From contig NC_135126.1 in NCBI RefSeq assembly GCF_050908995.1, forward strand, positions 4,774,001 through 4,838,000: 64,000 bases of DNA. Reading direction: 5' to 3'. Made by a program: the position numbers and the translations under genes. Positions 48,491 through 61,300 of the stretch are shown here, one piece after another. Source of the DNA: Andrena cerasifolii (Eukaryota > Arthropoda > Insecta > Hymenoptera > Andrenidae). Each line of letters starts with the position of its first letter. Position 1 is the stretch's first letter. The notes under the pieces are model-generated. The model searched no databases and was not told the origin of the DNA. It was given only the letters and a program-made list of their open reading frames with translations.

Positions 48491-48935
48491 GCTCACCAGC
48501 GTACCGGCGACCAGAACCACGTGTGAATATTGACGTCACAAGCAGTGGACGAGGAGTGGGGCACAGGTCGAGCACTGATTGGGAGAGCGTCCACGTATGT
48601 ACTAACCAGGCTTATCCAACTATCGGCTCGGCGGGCGCGCCGATGCCCGCGGGCACCGCAGCGAGCAGAGCCACGTGTCAATTTTGCACCTACTTTCAAT
48701 GCGGTAGTTACGCGGCACTGCGCTTCCGGTACTTGAAATGTTTCCCACTCCTCATAAGGATTACCAGAAAAGCGCCTCATATGACGTATTAGGGAGCAGT
48801 AGAGGGGGGAATCCTCGCAATGTGCCTCTACTACTCCCTACTACATCATATGAGGTGCTTTTCTGGCAGCCCTGCTCCTCATCTACTGCTCGTGACGTCA
48901 GTATTTCCCCACACCTCTGTGCCCGCGGGTATCTG
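48491..48935. mobile_element. Palindromic element hosting a nested MITE
   Basis: TTGACGTCACAAGCAGTGGA followed by CGAGGAGTGGGGCACAG (48530-48567) is mirrored by CTCCTCATCTACTGCTCGTGACGTCA (48875-48900, quoted in part). The hAT-like MITE at 48756-48874 is inserted next to the right arm. The GC-rich centre has short ORFs without domains. Confidence 0.5.
48756..48874. mobile_element. hAT-like MITE, 119 bp, with perfect 8-bp target duplication
   Basis: Flanked by CTCCTCAT at 48748-48755 and again at 48875-48882. The right end reads CAGGGCTGCCAGAAAAGC on the minus strand and the left end AAGGATTACCAGAAAAGC. The two halves pair along almost the whole length (CCTCATATGA on both sides). An 8-bp duplication and CAGGG ends fit hAT. 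Confidence 0.75.
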
Positions 48936-48938
48936 ACG

Positions 48939-49055
48939 CAGGGTTGCCAGGAATTTCCCTACCGTAGTGGAGGGGGAACACCTACAGCAGGAGCGGTACA
49001 TGTGGGTTATGGCATCATCACACACACTACGGTAGGGGAATTCCTGGCAACCCTG
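48939..49055. mobile_element. hAT-like MITE, 117 bp, with 8-bp target duplication
   Basis: CAGGGTTGCCAGGAATT at 48939 is mirrored by AATTCCTGGCAACCCTG ending at 49055, and CCCTACCGTAGTG pairs with CACTACGGTAGGG. Flanks are ATCTGACG (48931-48938) and ATCTGGCG (49056-49063), an 8-bp duplication with one mismatch. It lies only 64 bp from the preceding MITE. Confidence 0.8.
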
Positions 49056-49385
49056 ATCTGGCGTGCGCTTGTATGATATCTAGTTGTGCATGTCTGGGCT
49101 AGACATTTTAACATAATTTCAAAGAACGGAAAGCACACGTATTAGTATTCTTTATACTTTTCTCAAAGTCATAGGAATTATTAATGATATGAAAACGCGA
49201 GTGGGTAAACAAAAGACCCAAGGGACGTAGTAGGGTTAAAACAGAATTATTATCGTCTATTACGTTTCAATCGTCTCTTCAGTGTCTCTTATCTCCTCCC
49301 GAGATATTTAAAACGTTTTACATCTATAACTGTTCGCGTGAATCCCTTGTACATGCACATCCCAGATTTCTGTAATTAAATATAA

Positions 49386-49554
49386 TTAACGAGGTCCTTT
49401 ATTAACAATATCATACTTCACAGTACAAATATGTGTTCCAAGTAATGTAAAGTAGCACGTTGCTTCGAAAGTAAGCTCTTCGTTTCTCCCACGCGTTCTA
49501 GATCCCAGCCGAACGATGAAATCTTCAAGAGAAGCATAGAACGTTTGACTCCAA
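49386..49554 (-). other. Possible orphan exon or relic ORF
   Basis: An open minus-strand frame follows a fair acceptor (CAATTACAG) and runs 55 codons to TAA at 49386. The peptide includes LEDFIVRLGSRTRG and TFEATCYFTLLGTH. No family is recognised, no partner exon was found and no AATAAA follows closely. It could be a terminal exon of an unrecognised gene, a transposon relic, or chance. Confidence 0.2.
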
Positions 49555-50550
49555 TCTCTTGTAATGTCCTGTAATTGCACTCGGGAAAGTAAAATAGGCA
49601 GTGCATTGCTAAGTATGTTAAAATTAGAAGCTGAAAATATCCAGTGACCTTTAAGAATGAGGTTCCGTGGTCATCTCAAGGTAGATCATCGACCGTGAGA
49701 AGTTCTCCTCTCCAGTCGCCCCACTCTCTCTCCCTTTGCCATCACCCCCATTTTCCCCCAGCTCCACTCTCTACAGCTAGTGTCATACACCGCTGTGACA
49801 CACTTCTGACTGGAATTTTTTTTTAAACGCGTTCCATACCGCCAGGGTTCAACGATCCATCCAAGAGAATGATCTGTTACTCGGCGAGCACTGGTAGTAG
49901 GACACTGGTCTCGGTAGCACTTGGAACGTGCACAAGGGCTGCTTCGAAGGTATATAATGCCTCGCGCATCAGACCACCAATTTTTAGGCTACCCGCTCGG
50001 GGACAGATTGTGACGGCAAGACAATTTCATCGTTGTAGCCATATCATTGGACTGCCGCATTTAGTTAACACGTAAAATGCGCTCCTTGACATTTGTATTG
50101 AATATGTCACCACAAATATGCTTATATACTCTGCTGAAATGGTCTCCACATTATATAATAAGAATTAAGTTTTAGGATTCTTATTAATGATGGACTTGTC
50201 AATGTCACGTGCGTACAGACAAAAAGAAATTTGAAAATTCATAGGTGTTCGATTTTCAATGATTAAAATTAGTTTAAGGCGGAAAACTCTTTACATTTTT
50301 TTACTGTTTAATTTTTTTTTAACTTGCAGGTTCCCAAACAATTTACAAATTTAAAAAATTGAAATTATATATATTTCGTTATCTTTTTCTCAAATCATAA
50401 ATCTCCATAAACTCTGGTTTTGAATTGAAAACAAATTCTAAACACTGTCTGTAAAAATTAATATAAAAGTTATGTACAAAAGAACGTATAAAAACTTACA
50501 CCTTCAATGAAAAATTATTCCCCTTAAAAAATAGTTTAATGTCAAAAAAC

Positions 50551-51136
50551 TGTATAGAGGGCGTATTTTAACATGTGGGACCCACTTCAACGGTGAACGG
50601 GGGACACCAAAAGGATGAAAAAAATTCATATAAACATGTGCCCTATTTGACCTTGTTCTCGAGTTATAATCATTTTTGTACTCCAATAATTCTTAATGGC
50701 AAACAGACATAGTGTAACTGATTCTACTAATTTTTTCCATATAACTTTTTGCAATCAGACTTGTTTTTCGCAAGGGAAAATTAACAGGTTAACTTTCTTT
50801 AAATTTTTTAAGCCATCAATTCAGTGAAGTATTGACAGAAGTTCCACTTGATGTCGTACATCGAATGTGATTTATGCATGACGGTACACCACCACATTTT
50901 AGTCAGATTAATTAAAGTTTTTGAGGAAATCTGCAACACGAAAACTGCAGACTTGCACTCAGGGCGAAGGTGGCTACTTCGAACACTTCTTATAAAGGTA
51001 AGGAGTTGCACAGTGCTGGAGTACAAAAATGGTTATAACTCGGGAACAAGGTCGAATAAGGCACATGAACTTATTTGATCGTTTTTGTGTCTCCCGTCCA
51101 CTGTTGAAGTGGGTATGTTAAAATACACCCTGCATA
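50551..51136. mobile_element. Fold-back MITE of about 590 bp
   Basis: TGTATAGAGGGCGTATTTTA at 50551 faces TAAAATACACCCTGCATA ending at 51136. The arms of about 150 bp continue inward (ACCTTGTTCTCGAGTTATAA versus TTATAACTCGGGAACAAGGT). Short ORFs on both strands are palindrome by-products. Confidence 0.75.
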
Positions 51137-52459
51137 GCATATTTATCAATACGACGCGTAATGTATATTAATATTTTACATCTTGTTCGCAGTACATTTC
51201 GCAAGCACACATCCTTTATACCGTTATTCATAAATATAAATTATGGTTAGTACATTTTAATACAGTCTGTTAATTATTATGGACGTAGCCTGCACCTAAA
51301 AAAGTATATAATTTTTATATCACAGTACCTTGCGGGCGAACCAATAACTGTATCATATTCATTTTTGCATAACAAAGATGAATGCCAATAAAGAAACGAC
51401 ACAGCGCACAGTGATTACTAGACTTTTTCATGTCTAGTAAAATTCATTCAACCATTTAAATCAAACGTAGGCATATATTTTTGGGATGCTCCATTTCATT
51501 TCAATTTGTCAATTTACAACAATAGTGATACAAAATGCCGATTATTTTCTTCCATTCACTTTCTCTCCCGTATTCGTACAGCACCCTCTACTTAAAGCAA
51601 CGAACATTTTTCGCGTGTTGCGTTCTATTTTCATATTTTGTAAAGTAGGTTTCTCTTCTTACGCCGGGGCTCCTCTCGCGCATGCAAAAAAAGATTTTCA
51701 GTTCAAGATTCAGGTATGGAGCTGGCTTTCGACGGAAGGTAAGTACCTTGTATTCACAAGGATAAAACTCCGAACGCTTAAAAAAACTTGGGTATGAACA
51801 TACACGGAAAGAAACGCCACGTTCCGTTTTTACAAATCACGAGAAATTACGTAAGGAGAAAAGGGAGGGAAAAAGACAAAGGCAGAGCAGGAAATATTTA
51901 TTTGTACTTTCCGCAGGAAAATAATACTTCGGTTCAACGAAAGGTAGATTTAAACGAGCAGACACGGGGGAACTAGTGAAAAGAGGTTCCCTAGTTTATC
52001 CGCGGAGATGATTGTCGTGGATCCCTACCGTTTACACTATTGTCACTATACGCCGGCTCTCGCAAAACTATGCAACTGTTGTAGGACATATTTTTATGAA
52101 ATTTTAAATACAGCAGAAACATGTCAGCTGTTAAAATTAAGTGAAACATCCCGTATAGCAGGCAACCACCTGCATTACCCCCCTCTCGTACATTAAAACA
52201 CTTTGCTGCACAAGTAGCCGCGTATAAGTGAATTAAACTTGTGTAAACAAACCCAATAAAACTTGTTCGCCGCTTGCGTCATCGAAGCCAATGGGAACCG
52301 TAACATTCCAGTGAAATACGTAAGCTGTCTGCGCGACACAGGAACAGGAAGGGGAATAGACCCAAGGTACAGTTTTCGGTATGTAGGTGATCAGAGACCT
52401 CCTGGTATGGATTTCCTGAAAGGTGGCCAGCTGGTTTTTCATTAAGCGTTATCGTATCG

Positions 52460-53575
52460 GGCACGAGCGTCGTCCGCGACGTCCCTCGGGAGGTGGAAAG
52501 AGTCCCGGAATATCCAGGAACCGTCCACGTGAAATTTTTGGCTCTCGTGGAGAGCAGGCAGGAGTGGGAGGCCAGAAAGAGTAGTTGATGAGGTGGCGGA
52601 CCGAAAGAGCGGAGAGAAGTGAAGAGGAGAGAGAGCGAGAGAGAGAGAGAGAGAAGAGAAAAGAAGAGAAGGGGCCAGAATGACACCGTTCGTGTGTTGC
52701 TCATTGTTTTGCTGAAGGTGGTGGTAGTAGGGCGCAATGGTGTTAACTGCGTATTTACTGAACGGCGAGCGTGTAGTGGTGGTCGTTCTAGAACGTCAGA
52801 TGCTAGTGACGAAGGAAGTGGCTTTCATTAGTAGTGGTGGAGGTGGTGGTAGTTAGCGCGGCGGCACACTTCGCGCTTCTCTTTGTGAGTTCCTCGGAGT
52901 ATCACGCACCTCGGGGTTACTCTCGCAGGTGAAACAAATCGTTCCACTGTTCCGCCGCCGTCTACCGCCCTTCTACTTCCCCACTGCCCTCCGATATATT
53001 TCTCCATTTCTACGGGCATTCTGTAACCGTGTTTACGGAGAATCGAGCAATCCAATGTGCCCAACCGCGTGCGACGGCCTCGGCCTTGCTACTGTTGCCA
53101 GTGTGTCGCGTCGATGAGAGGATCTCCCTGAACGAGGAATCCTCGAGGCTTGTGTTCGCCACGTGCTTCGCATCCAGTTTGAACGTTTCTCTAGCGCCGC
53201 CACCTATATACCGTCCGGCTTATCCCGCTCTTCCAGTGCTTCGTTTCTACGCCCGCACTCAGCACGCCAGGTAACGTCCTCCTCCCTACGCCAACCGGAA
53301 CAAATACTTTGCAAGTTGACGGGAGAGTTTGATAAGTAAATAGGATCCCGTGGAAGTGGATGGTTACTCGTTTCGTACGACTTGATTGCTAGTTTCGCGC
53401 GCAATGAAATTTTAAAGTGACGGGCAAAAGAGGACGCGGACCAGTAATCGATCGTTGATCTCTCTGTTCGTTGGCTCTGCGAGGACCGATTCGCTTTGTG
53501 AGAAAATAGGCAAGCAAAAAACGGCAGATTGCGTTTGCTCTAGTGGGAAACGAAGAATCGAGTTCAGACAGCAAG
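52460..53575 (+). promoter_or_regulatory. Candidate promoter and 5'-UTR exon of the carboxypeptidase gene
   Basis: This stretch is richer in GC than its flanks, has no transposon similarity I can see, includes a GA-repeat tract (52608-52675) of the sort bound by GAGA-type factors, and ends at a good donor (CAGCAAG|GTACGT, 53575). The carboxypeptidase start codon at 55341 directly follows an acceptor-like CCACAG. A spliced leader from here to 55340 is plausible but not demonstrated. Confidence 0.3.
52608..52675. repeat. GA-rich microsatellite
   Basis: AGAGAAG/GAGAGA runs, including GAGAGAGAGAGAGAGA, on the plus strand. It may be regulatory (see the candidate promoter) or a simple repeat. Confidence 0.75.
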
Positions 53576-54400
53576 GTACGTCCCAAATACGTAGTAAGTG
53601 GGTTTTAAAAATATAGGAGAAAGTGCATGGTCAAGTTGAAGAGCGACGATAGCGCTGCGAGGTATACCGTTTTAACTTACGCGCTTTTGTATCCACTATG
53701 AGTTAATGTAGTAAATATATTGTTTTAATCGTAGGATTCTGCGGAAGAGGAAAGTGCTCAGAAGCATATTTCATTTTATAATCAATTTTTATACGCCTGC
53801 AATTCAATAAAGCATTGTTTTGCTATAAACTTTTTTTAACGTACGCGCGCGCAAGATAGGAATTTATATCAGCTCTCCAATTGATAAAATTTATTAATTT
53901 CTAGCAACCATGAAAATATGCTAACGCTGATTATAATGAAAATCGTTTGTAAATGAAATCGCGGTTAAGAATGAACAAGTATGTTGTTGTCAAAAATGGA
54001 TTTAAATTTAATTCAAAATCGTTGGGTGTTATAAATAGTATATGTAGTGTATCATTAGAAACTTTGTATTAAGAAAAATGTGAAACAGCTGAAACAAATG
54101 TATTTCGATGCATTACGTTAAAGAATTATAACTTTTAAATATACCCACTTTTTAATTAAAAATATACTCAAGTAACGTAGGATGACAAATTTTTTTTTCC
54201 GCTCTATTTCAGTGCATTTAAACTGTATTTTTACATTCCCTGTCACGAATACCTCCAACCTTTACACAGATTTTAGAGAAGTATGCGCCGATTGATCGAC
54301 GACTAATTTCGTCCCAGCCCAATAATTGTAACCCAATTTTTTTTAGCGAGGTCCCGTATTTTTAGGCGGTCGTCAGATTCATTTAACACGTAATTATTAA

Positions 54401-55054
54401 AGGGGTATTCTGGCAATCCGGCCGAAAAATTCAGCACCCCTTATGAATTTCTTACTTAATGAATAACAAATATAATCGTACAAAGCAGTGCCGTCTTAAT
54501 CTGAAGGCGAAAGAGGTTCCGAAAAATTGGGAAATTAAAAAAAATGGGGTCGTGAAAGCCAGAAAAAAATTGAAATGGGCCATCCAACTGTGACGGAAAG
54601 AAAATAACGGATACACCAAAATTTAGATTTTAAAATGAGAGCCTTTTTGTGGAATGGACCCCACATTTAATCTTATTTTATTTAATTCAGAATAATTTAG
54701 GGGGCCACACATGGGGCTCGCCTCAGGGTCACCGAAAACGATAAGACGGCACTGGTACAAAGCTTTTTACATAATATTCATCTACTTCAAGAGTAGACGA
54801 AACAAACTTCTTCGTAATTTTTTAATTGTTTTTTTTATGCAAAAATTGTGCTGCAATATGACGCCTTGAAAATCGGACACCTTGGTGGCGTGACTGAGAA
54901 AAACGCGTTGCAACGAGCTCACTCCATAGGTCTATAAATGTCGAAATACTTCGAATGCTACTCCTAAATTTTAACAGTATATTCTAACAACTAAATACTT
55001 TTGAAAAATGCCCAAACATTGAGTTTTGCGGACCCGGATTACCAGAATACCCCC
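54401..55054. mobile_element. TTAA-flanked MITE, about 654 bp
   Basis: AGGGGTATTCTGGCAATCCGG starts at 54401 and its mirror (GGATTACCAGAATACCCCC) ends at 55054. Both outer edges are TTAA (54397-54400 and 55055-55058), the target used by piggyBac-type elements. The interior has no transposase and is AT-rich. Confidence 0.75.
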
Positions 55055-55340
55055 TTAAATTCCTTTCGTGCCAAATCGACCATAACGTTGTTCAAGTAAA
55101 TCTTAACACGAAAATAATTAATACACCTAATATAATATACATGTACCTATAGAAAATGCAAGTATCTAAAGCAAACAGGGCGAATTGCCAAAGAGTACAA
55201 TCTCTGAAATGTTTCTGTTGCTTTTGGTAATCTGACAAAAGCTCTAAGATAAAAATACAGACTTCAAACAGTTACGTAATTTACTTTAATTAATATTATT
55301 CGACTTCCGCGATTTAATTACTTTGTTCCTGGTCCACAGA

Positions 55341-58300
55341 ATGTATCGACTGGTTTTCCTCGCTGCCTCCATTTTCGGGGCATTTCGTGACACTGCAGCT
55401 GCCTCGCAACACATTAACAAAGAACTCTCCAATCACTACAATGCTCGCTTTCACGTATACGAAGAGCCGTACAGTATCGACTTCACATATCACAATTACG
55501 AGCAAATGAGTCGTTTTCTGCGAACAACATCTCTTCATTTTCAAAACTTAACTGCCTTATACTCTATAGGAAAATCTATAAAAGGTGTGCCCCTTAAATA
55601 CTTCTTTATTAATTGTTTGTAACTTTATATTTTATTCGTTAACTATTATCTATTGTTACTTTATAATTGCTTTTACGCCAGTACTATGTAGTTGACTGTT
55701 CATTACTATTATACATAGTATCTGTAAAAATACATCCTTGATATGGTGTCCCATAACCAGCGCTACAAGCGGAACGGTGGTGATTTCACATGCATGAATA
55801 AATAAGTTCAAAAATTGAATAATGTATTTTGATATCGCGCTTCGTTTTCGAGAAAATTAACTTTGAATTTTAGCCGGGTACGCGTGCACCGAAATACAGT
55901 TCTGGGCGCTTAAGCCTTAAGTACTGCGGTGAGAAACATTCCCCTTTTCTCAGCGTGCCCCCCGAGCGTCTACATCTGCACTTCGATGCATGCGTACCTG
56001 GCCGAAATTTAAAGTCAATTTTCTAGAAAACTTTCTTATTTCTTCACGTAGAAACGCCATCCCTCCGTTTGCACCAGCAGTTATGGGACACCCTGTTAAT
56101 AAAAAGTAATGTCTTATAAGGTGTACAAAATTTAAGTATGTCCAGCTTCCTCATCAGTTGCTAACAGAGGACAAATGAAACTTAAAAGATCTATTTTTCA
56201 GGTCGCGACTTATGGGTGATGGTTGTCTCTTCCTCGCCTTACGAACATATGATTGGTAAGCCTGATGTAAAATATGTGGCCAATATACACGGAAACGAAG
56301 CCGTGGGTCGTGAGTTAATGCTACATTTAATTCACGTAAGTAGTAGTAGTCTGATATATCTCACACCGTCATTAACCTCAAATTCATATACGGTAGACAA
56401 GGCAACACTATACAGGGTGTTTCACTACAGTTGGTAAACCTTTTGGGGTTAATTCTGCAGGCCAAAATGAGACGAAAATATACAATCAATTTTGTTAATA
56501 TCGCGCTTCGTTTTCGAGAAAATTGACATGGAATTTTAACCGAGTACACGTGCACTAGAGTATAGTTTTTGGTGCCTGAGGTGCACGCGGAGGTATAATG
56601 CCTACCCGAGATATAGCGACTAAGGGGCCCACTCAAGTGGAGTGCAATGGATGCCATTGAGGTTACAAGCCGCCAAATGTGTTCTTTGCTGTTTGTTACA
56701 GGGCTGTACTTATTCTACTTATTTGGTTACATGTGCTTTCTTGTACTAATCTCAAGCAACTAATGCCCAAAAAGTACACTGAACACGTCCCTGGGCGTTT
56801 GACTTGCCACCGAAATACTCGGAGGCGTTAAGCACCCGAGCCTCTGTTCCGTTTACGAGGTTCCTATATCTATAACAGCCTATGGCTACGGAAAGCGCGA
56901 CGCATTCCACTTATTTCCGCGTGCCCCCTTAATTAAGATGCTGTCCTATGTCTGTCCCCCCTTCTATCCGTTCTCTACCCACATAATATTGGCAAGGAAT
57001 ATGTAGTAGTAGCATTGACTCGTTGTGGCGACATGTATCACTACACACGTCACGTGCAGCGTCATAGTCGCTTCTTTAGCGTCGCGCGGTATCCCTGGCA
57101 ACGCGGGCGAGAGTGGAAGAATTCCACAGAGCAGGCATGCTCTGGCTTGAACAGCATTACCTTAAAACAGTGCTGTCCATGGTCGAGCACGCGTGCTCTC
57201 GGGGTTCTCCCACTCTTCTCTGCGTTGTCAGGGATACCGTGCGACGCTAATCGCGAAGACGCTAGCCCGGCTAGCCCGTTATGGCAGCCTTTTTTGCGTT
57301 GCGCGGAAAGCAAGATTGGAAGGGGAAGTAGGCGCGTGAGGGGCCCCTGCGCTGGGTAGCGCTGCCCTAAAAGTTTACCACATGTAGTGAAACCCCCAGT
57401 TTATGCAAAGATATTGAGAGACTACTAGCGGGACTTCCCCGTTCTCCAAGTAGAGGAGGTGCTGTCCTAGTTACATAAGTGTCTACTCTAGTCTCTTGAA
57501 AATTACTAAGCAATATAATGTACGTTATATATTTTTAACGAGAGAATGTTAATGTTACTTGACCAATTAAGTTTATCAAGTTTTACACTGACGAGTAATA
57601 AACATGTCGTCCATATTGAAAACTACTTTTTCGATTGTGTTTCCGCGAAAAGCGGTGTGGAATCTTGAGTGCTGATCGTAACTTGGAGGGAAGGCGAGCA
57701 GGGGTATAGAACACAACACAGGGGTGGGGACAGCACTCTTCATTTCTGTGGTCACAAGCTAACTAACGGACGTCACAATGCACTCCACAAACGTAGACAC
57801 GATTACTGTACAGAGGCGCGTGGGGATAGTGGTCGCTGATAAACCGATGGTTTAACTAGGGCGCAATGAGTAAAACTTTAATTTTACACGTGGCCCATGA
57901 GTATCTTTGTTTTAAACTCGTCCTTTGACTTTAATTGCTTCTAGAAAGCGATTTTTTGGACACCCTGTTTAGTGTCAATACACGTTACACCATTATTTTT
58001 CCATATTAATTCTTGTTAAAACTCTAAATACCCTTTTCTCTTTTCAGTACTTTGTAACGAATTATGGATCAGATCCATATATCACGTGGCTTCTAGATAG
58101 CACTAGAATTCACATTCTTCCTTCAATGAATCCTGATGGATTTGAAGTTTCAAAGGAAGGGTACTGTGAAGGTGGACAAGGCAGGTAAGACTTTCAAATA
58201 TACAATTTTTTACTATTTTAAAAATAAAAAGCATGTTAAGTATATTTTTATTTTCCACAATATTGGTAACGATTTAATAAAAAATGATTCACACTTATTG

Positions 58301-61300
58301 ATTTGGTATCGGTCCGACTACCCAACAGTAGTCCAACACCATGTATAATGTAAAATTGCTACATAATTTTCTTTCAATCCTTAATAAATAGGGTACTTTA
58401 AAGTTAAAAATGGTGTGCGTTATATGTTTTTCATAGGTACAATGCGCGTGGTTTCGACTTGAACCGCAATTTCCCAGACTATTTTAAACAGAACAATAAA
58501 ATGAGCCAACCGGAAACGGAAGCTGTTAAAGAATGGGTATCTAAAATCCAATTTGTTTTGTCTGGGAGCCTACATGGAGGTGCCTTAGTTGCTAGTTACC
58601 CTTTCGATAATACGCCAAATTCACGTAAGTTTCCTTTCGCATTAACAAAACTTTACATGCACTAACCAACCAGAAATTTACAAAAAACATTCACAACTAA
58701 CGATAATACATTGAAACAGGTATAGTAGTATCTGTTTTTCAAAGCACTTATTAAATTAATAGTTGGTTTATTAAATTAATAAACTAATAGTTGTAATATC
58801 TTAAACGAATTCATTTTAATTTTTGTTTGCTACAAGGCAAATTAGTTTAGGTAACTAATGTCGTTAAAATCAATCTCATCGTTTTGTGTAACTTTTCATG
58901 CTGTCAGGAATATGTCGGTCAGCGCCATTATGTGCAGGTATATAGCGTATTTGCCATCTGACGATGAGTGATATATTAAAAGCTTTTGTACTTATTAGTT
59001 AATTGGACTTGGATTTTCTTACCAAACACTTTTCAAAATCCCACTCTTTCAAAAAGTGGGTTTGCGCTTCCATTATTCAGCATGCTTAATAGTTCGTGAT
59101 TAAAATACTTGAGCATCCCCTAGGGCTTTTGTCATAAAGTTCGTGTAATTTGCACTCGTCGATCGAACATATGCTGATATTATATAACACTTTGAGTGGC
59201 ACAAGGTTTTAAAAAATGCCCCTTCACGTTGGTTATTGGAGATAGAGTGAAGTACTTATATTGCAAGTAGGTTCGAATCTGACTGGATAGTTTTAAGTAC
59301 TTCGAAAAAGAAAGCAATACTTTTAAGTAGACTCGACATAAACGATACAGGTCAGAGCTCTTTAAAAGTACTTTGAAAAATGTAAGCGGCACTTTCAAGA
59401 ATAATCGAACCCTAATTAAATAGATTCAAAACTTTTATAAGTACTTTAAACCAGAAGTTTTCTGTTCTGTGCAATTGTGTGATTTGATTTCTGTGGAAAT
59501 TATATACAGATAGCTCACGTTACAATTATTTAACTATATTATTTTGAATAACTCATTTATTTCATAAATACACAAACACTATTAACACTTGTAAGTATTG
59601 AGGAATAATATTTATTCGGCATGTCTGTCGTTGCTGTTCAAAAGCAAACATACAGGGACACTTGGACAGTATTTTCGATGCTTTCCAAAAAATATAAACG
59701 TGAAAACGTACCAAAACCTCGTACACTGTACGTACGGGGCACAAATTCCTCGGCGTGAAAACACGCCGACGCCACCCAAAGTGTGAATTTCTTTTCGTAC
59801 AATTTAAGAAAATTCGAAAACATTAGATCCCCGCCACGGTCTATACAAGCAATTTAGTGTTTCAGAGTTACACTTCGGCGCCAAGTATTTCACCGGATGA
59901 CGACGTGTTCCAACACCTGTCGCTTGTATATTCACGAAACCATGGCTCCATGTACCAAGGGATGCCGTGTTCACCGTCTCAACCAGGATTTAAAAATGGT
60001 ATCACCAATGGTGCTCAATGGTATCCGCTTACTGGAGGAATGCAGGATTTCAACTACGTGTGGAATGGATGCATGGAAATCACGTTAGAACTTTCGTGCT
60101 GTAAATATCCGCCGGCTTCTGATTTGCAATTCTACTGGGATGAAAATCGCGCGGCAAGTTATAAAATTGAAATAGTCGTTTTAGAAAAATACTTCGCTAG
60201 TTGCACGACTTAGAATATTCTTGGTATTCATATTTATCGTATTTTGTTTAACTTGTGATTGTTACCAATCTTTTAAATAGTCCATTCCCTAAAATTAATA
60301 AATATGCGGAGTCTCCTACGATGAGCGGAAAAACCGGGAATACAGTGATTCTATGTGCAGGAACGAATCGAAAATGTAAAATAAATTTTATTAATATGAA
60401 CCTTCGATTTCAAGAAAATTAATTTTGAAAAATCTGTGAGTACGCGTGCACCTAGATTCCGATTACATGGAGTTCTCAACGGACGAACAGACACGTACCA
60501 AAAGAATTTAAAAAATTTAATTCAAATTCAATTGTATTTAAAAACAGTACCTCATATTAATTTTCATTCTACATTCACGATTCCTGTTTCATGTAGAATC
60601 ACTCCATTCTGAGTTGTGCCACTCATGTGACATATCAGTTTTTTTTTATTTATACTAACAATAATTGCCTTGTCTAGTATATTTAGTAGTTTACTAGTAT
60701 ACTACCCGTAGTATAGTTATTATCATTGTATTACTTAGAAATTTTAATTTACAATCGCTTATTTGCGACGCAACTCCTGAATGTACGTTTTGAAATTTTC
60801 AGGCCCTCATTAAATTTTTAGCAGAAGCTCATAGGGGAGTACGTGGATTCGTTATCGACGAAAACGGAAATCCGATTGAGAGAGCATCCATTAAAGTGAA
60901 ATCGCGAGATGTTAACTTTCTCACTACAAAATATGGCGAATTTTGGAGAATTTTATTGCCAGGAATATACAAATTAGAGGTAACGCTACATTTATCTACT
61001 GAGTAGTTCAATAACTTTATAAATTAATATTTTCGTACTGTGTATATTGTAACATAAAATTCATATTTCTCACTCGGCTAAGTCTATTATAATAAAAATT
61101 TCTATACAGATAAATCAGAATAAGTACTTTTCGTATCTTATCTTTAAAAACATCTATATAGGACATTTGGTAAAAATCAAAGCATGGAATGCAGTGTACA
61201 CATGTACAATATTTCCCATATTCCGATAAACAAATTGGAGAACGTTATTCTGAGATGAAATAAAATATGTTATTCATCTAACAAAAATTGGCATCGATGA

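Larger units (their letters stand above)
46709..55340. other. Gene-poor 8.6-kb region between the P450 and the carboxypeptidase
   Basis: This holds the promoter of the minus-strand P450 on the left and, presumably, the promoter and 5'UTR of the carboxypeptidase on the right. In between are the repeats and relics listed separately. No complete gene was recognised. Confidence 0.5.

Noticed and set aside
52279..52737. 152-codon minus-strand ORF
   Set aside because: Its Ser/Leu repeats are the complement of the GA-rich tract; no domain.
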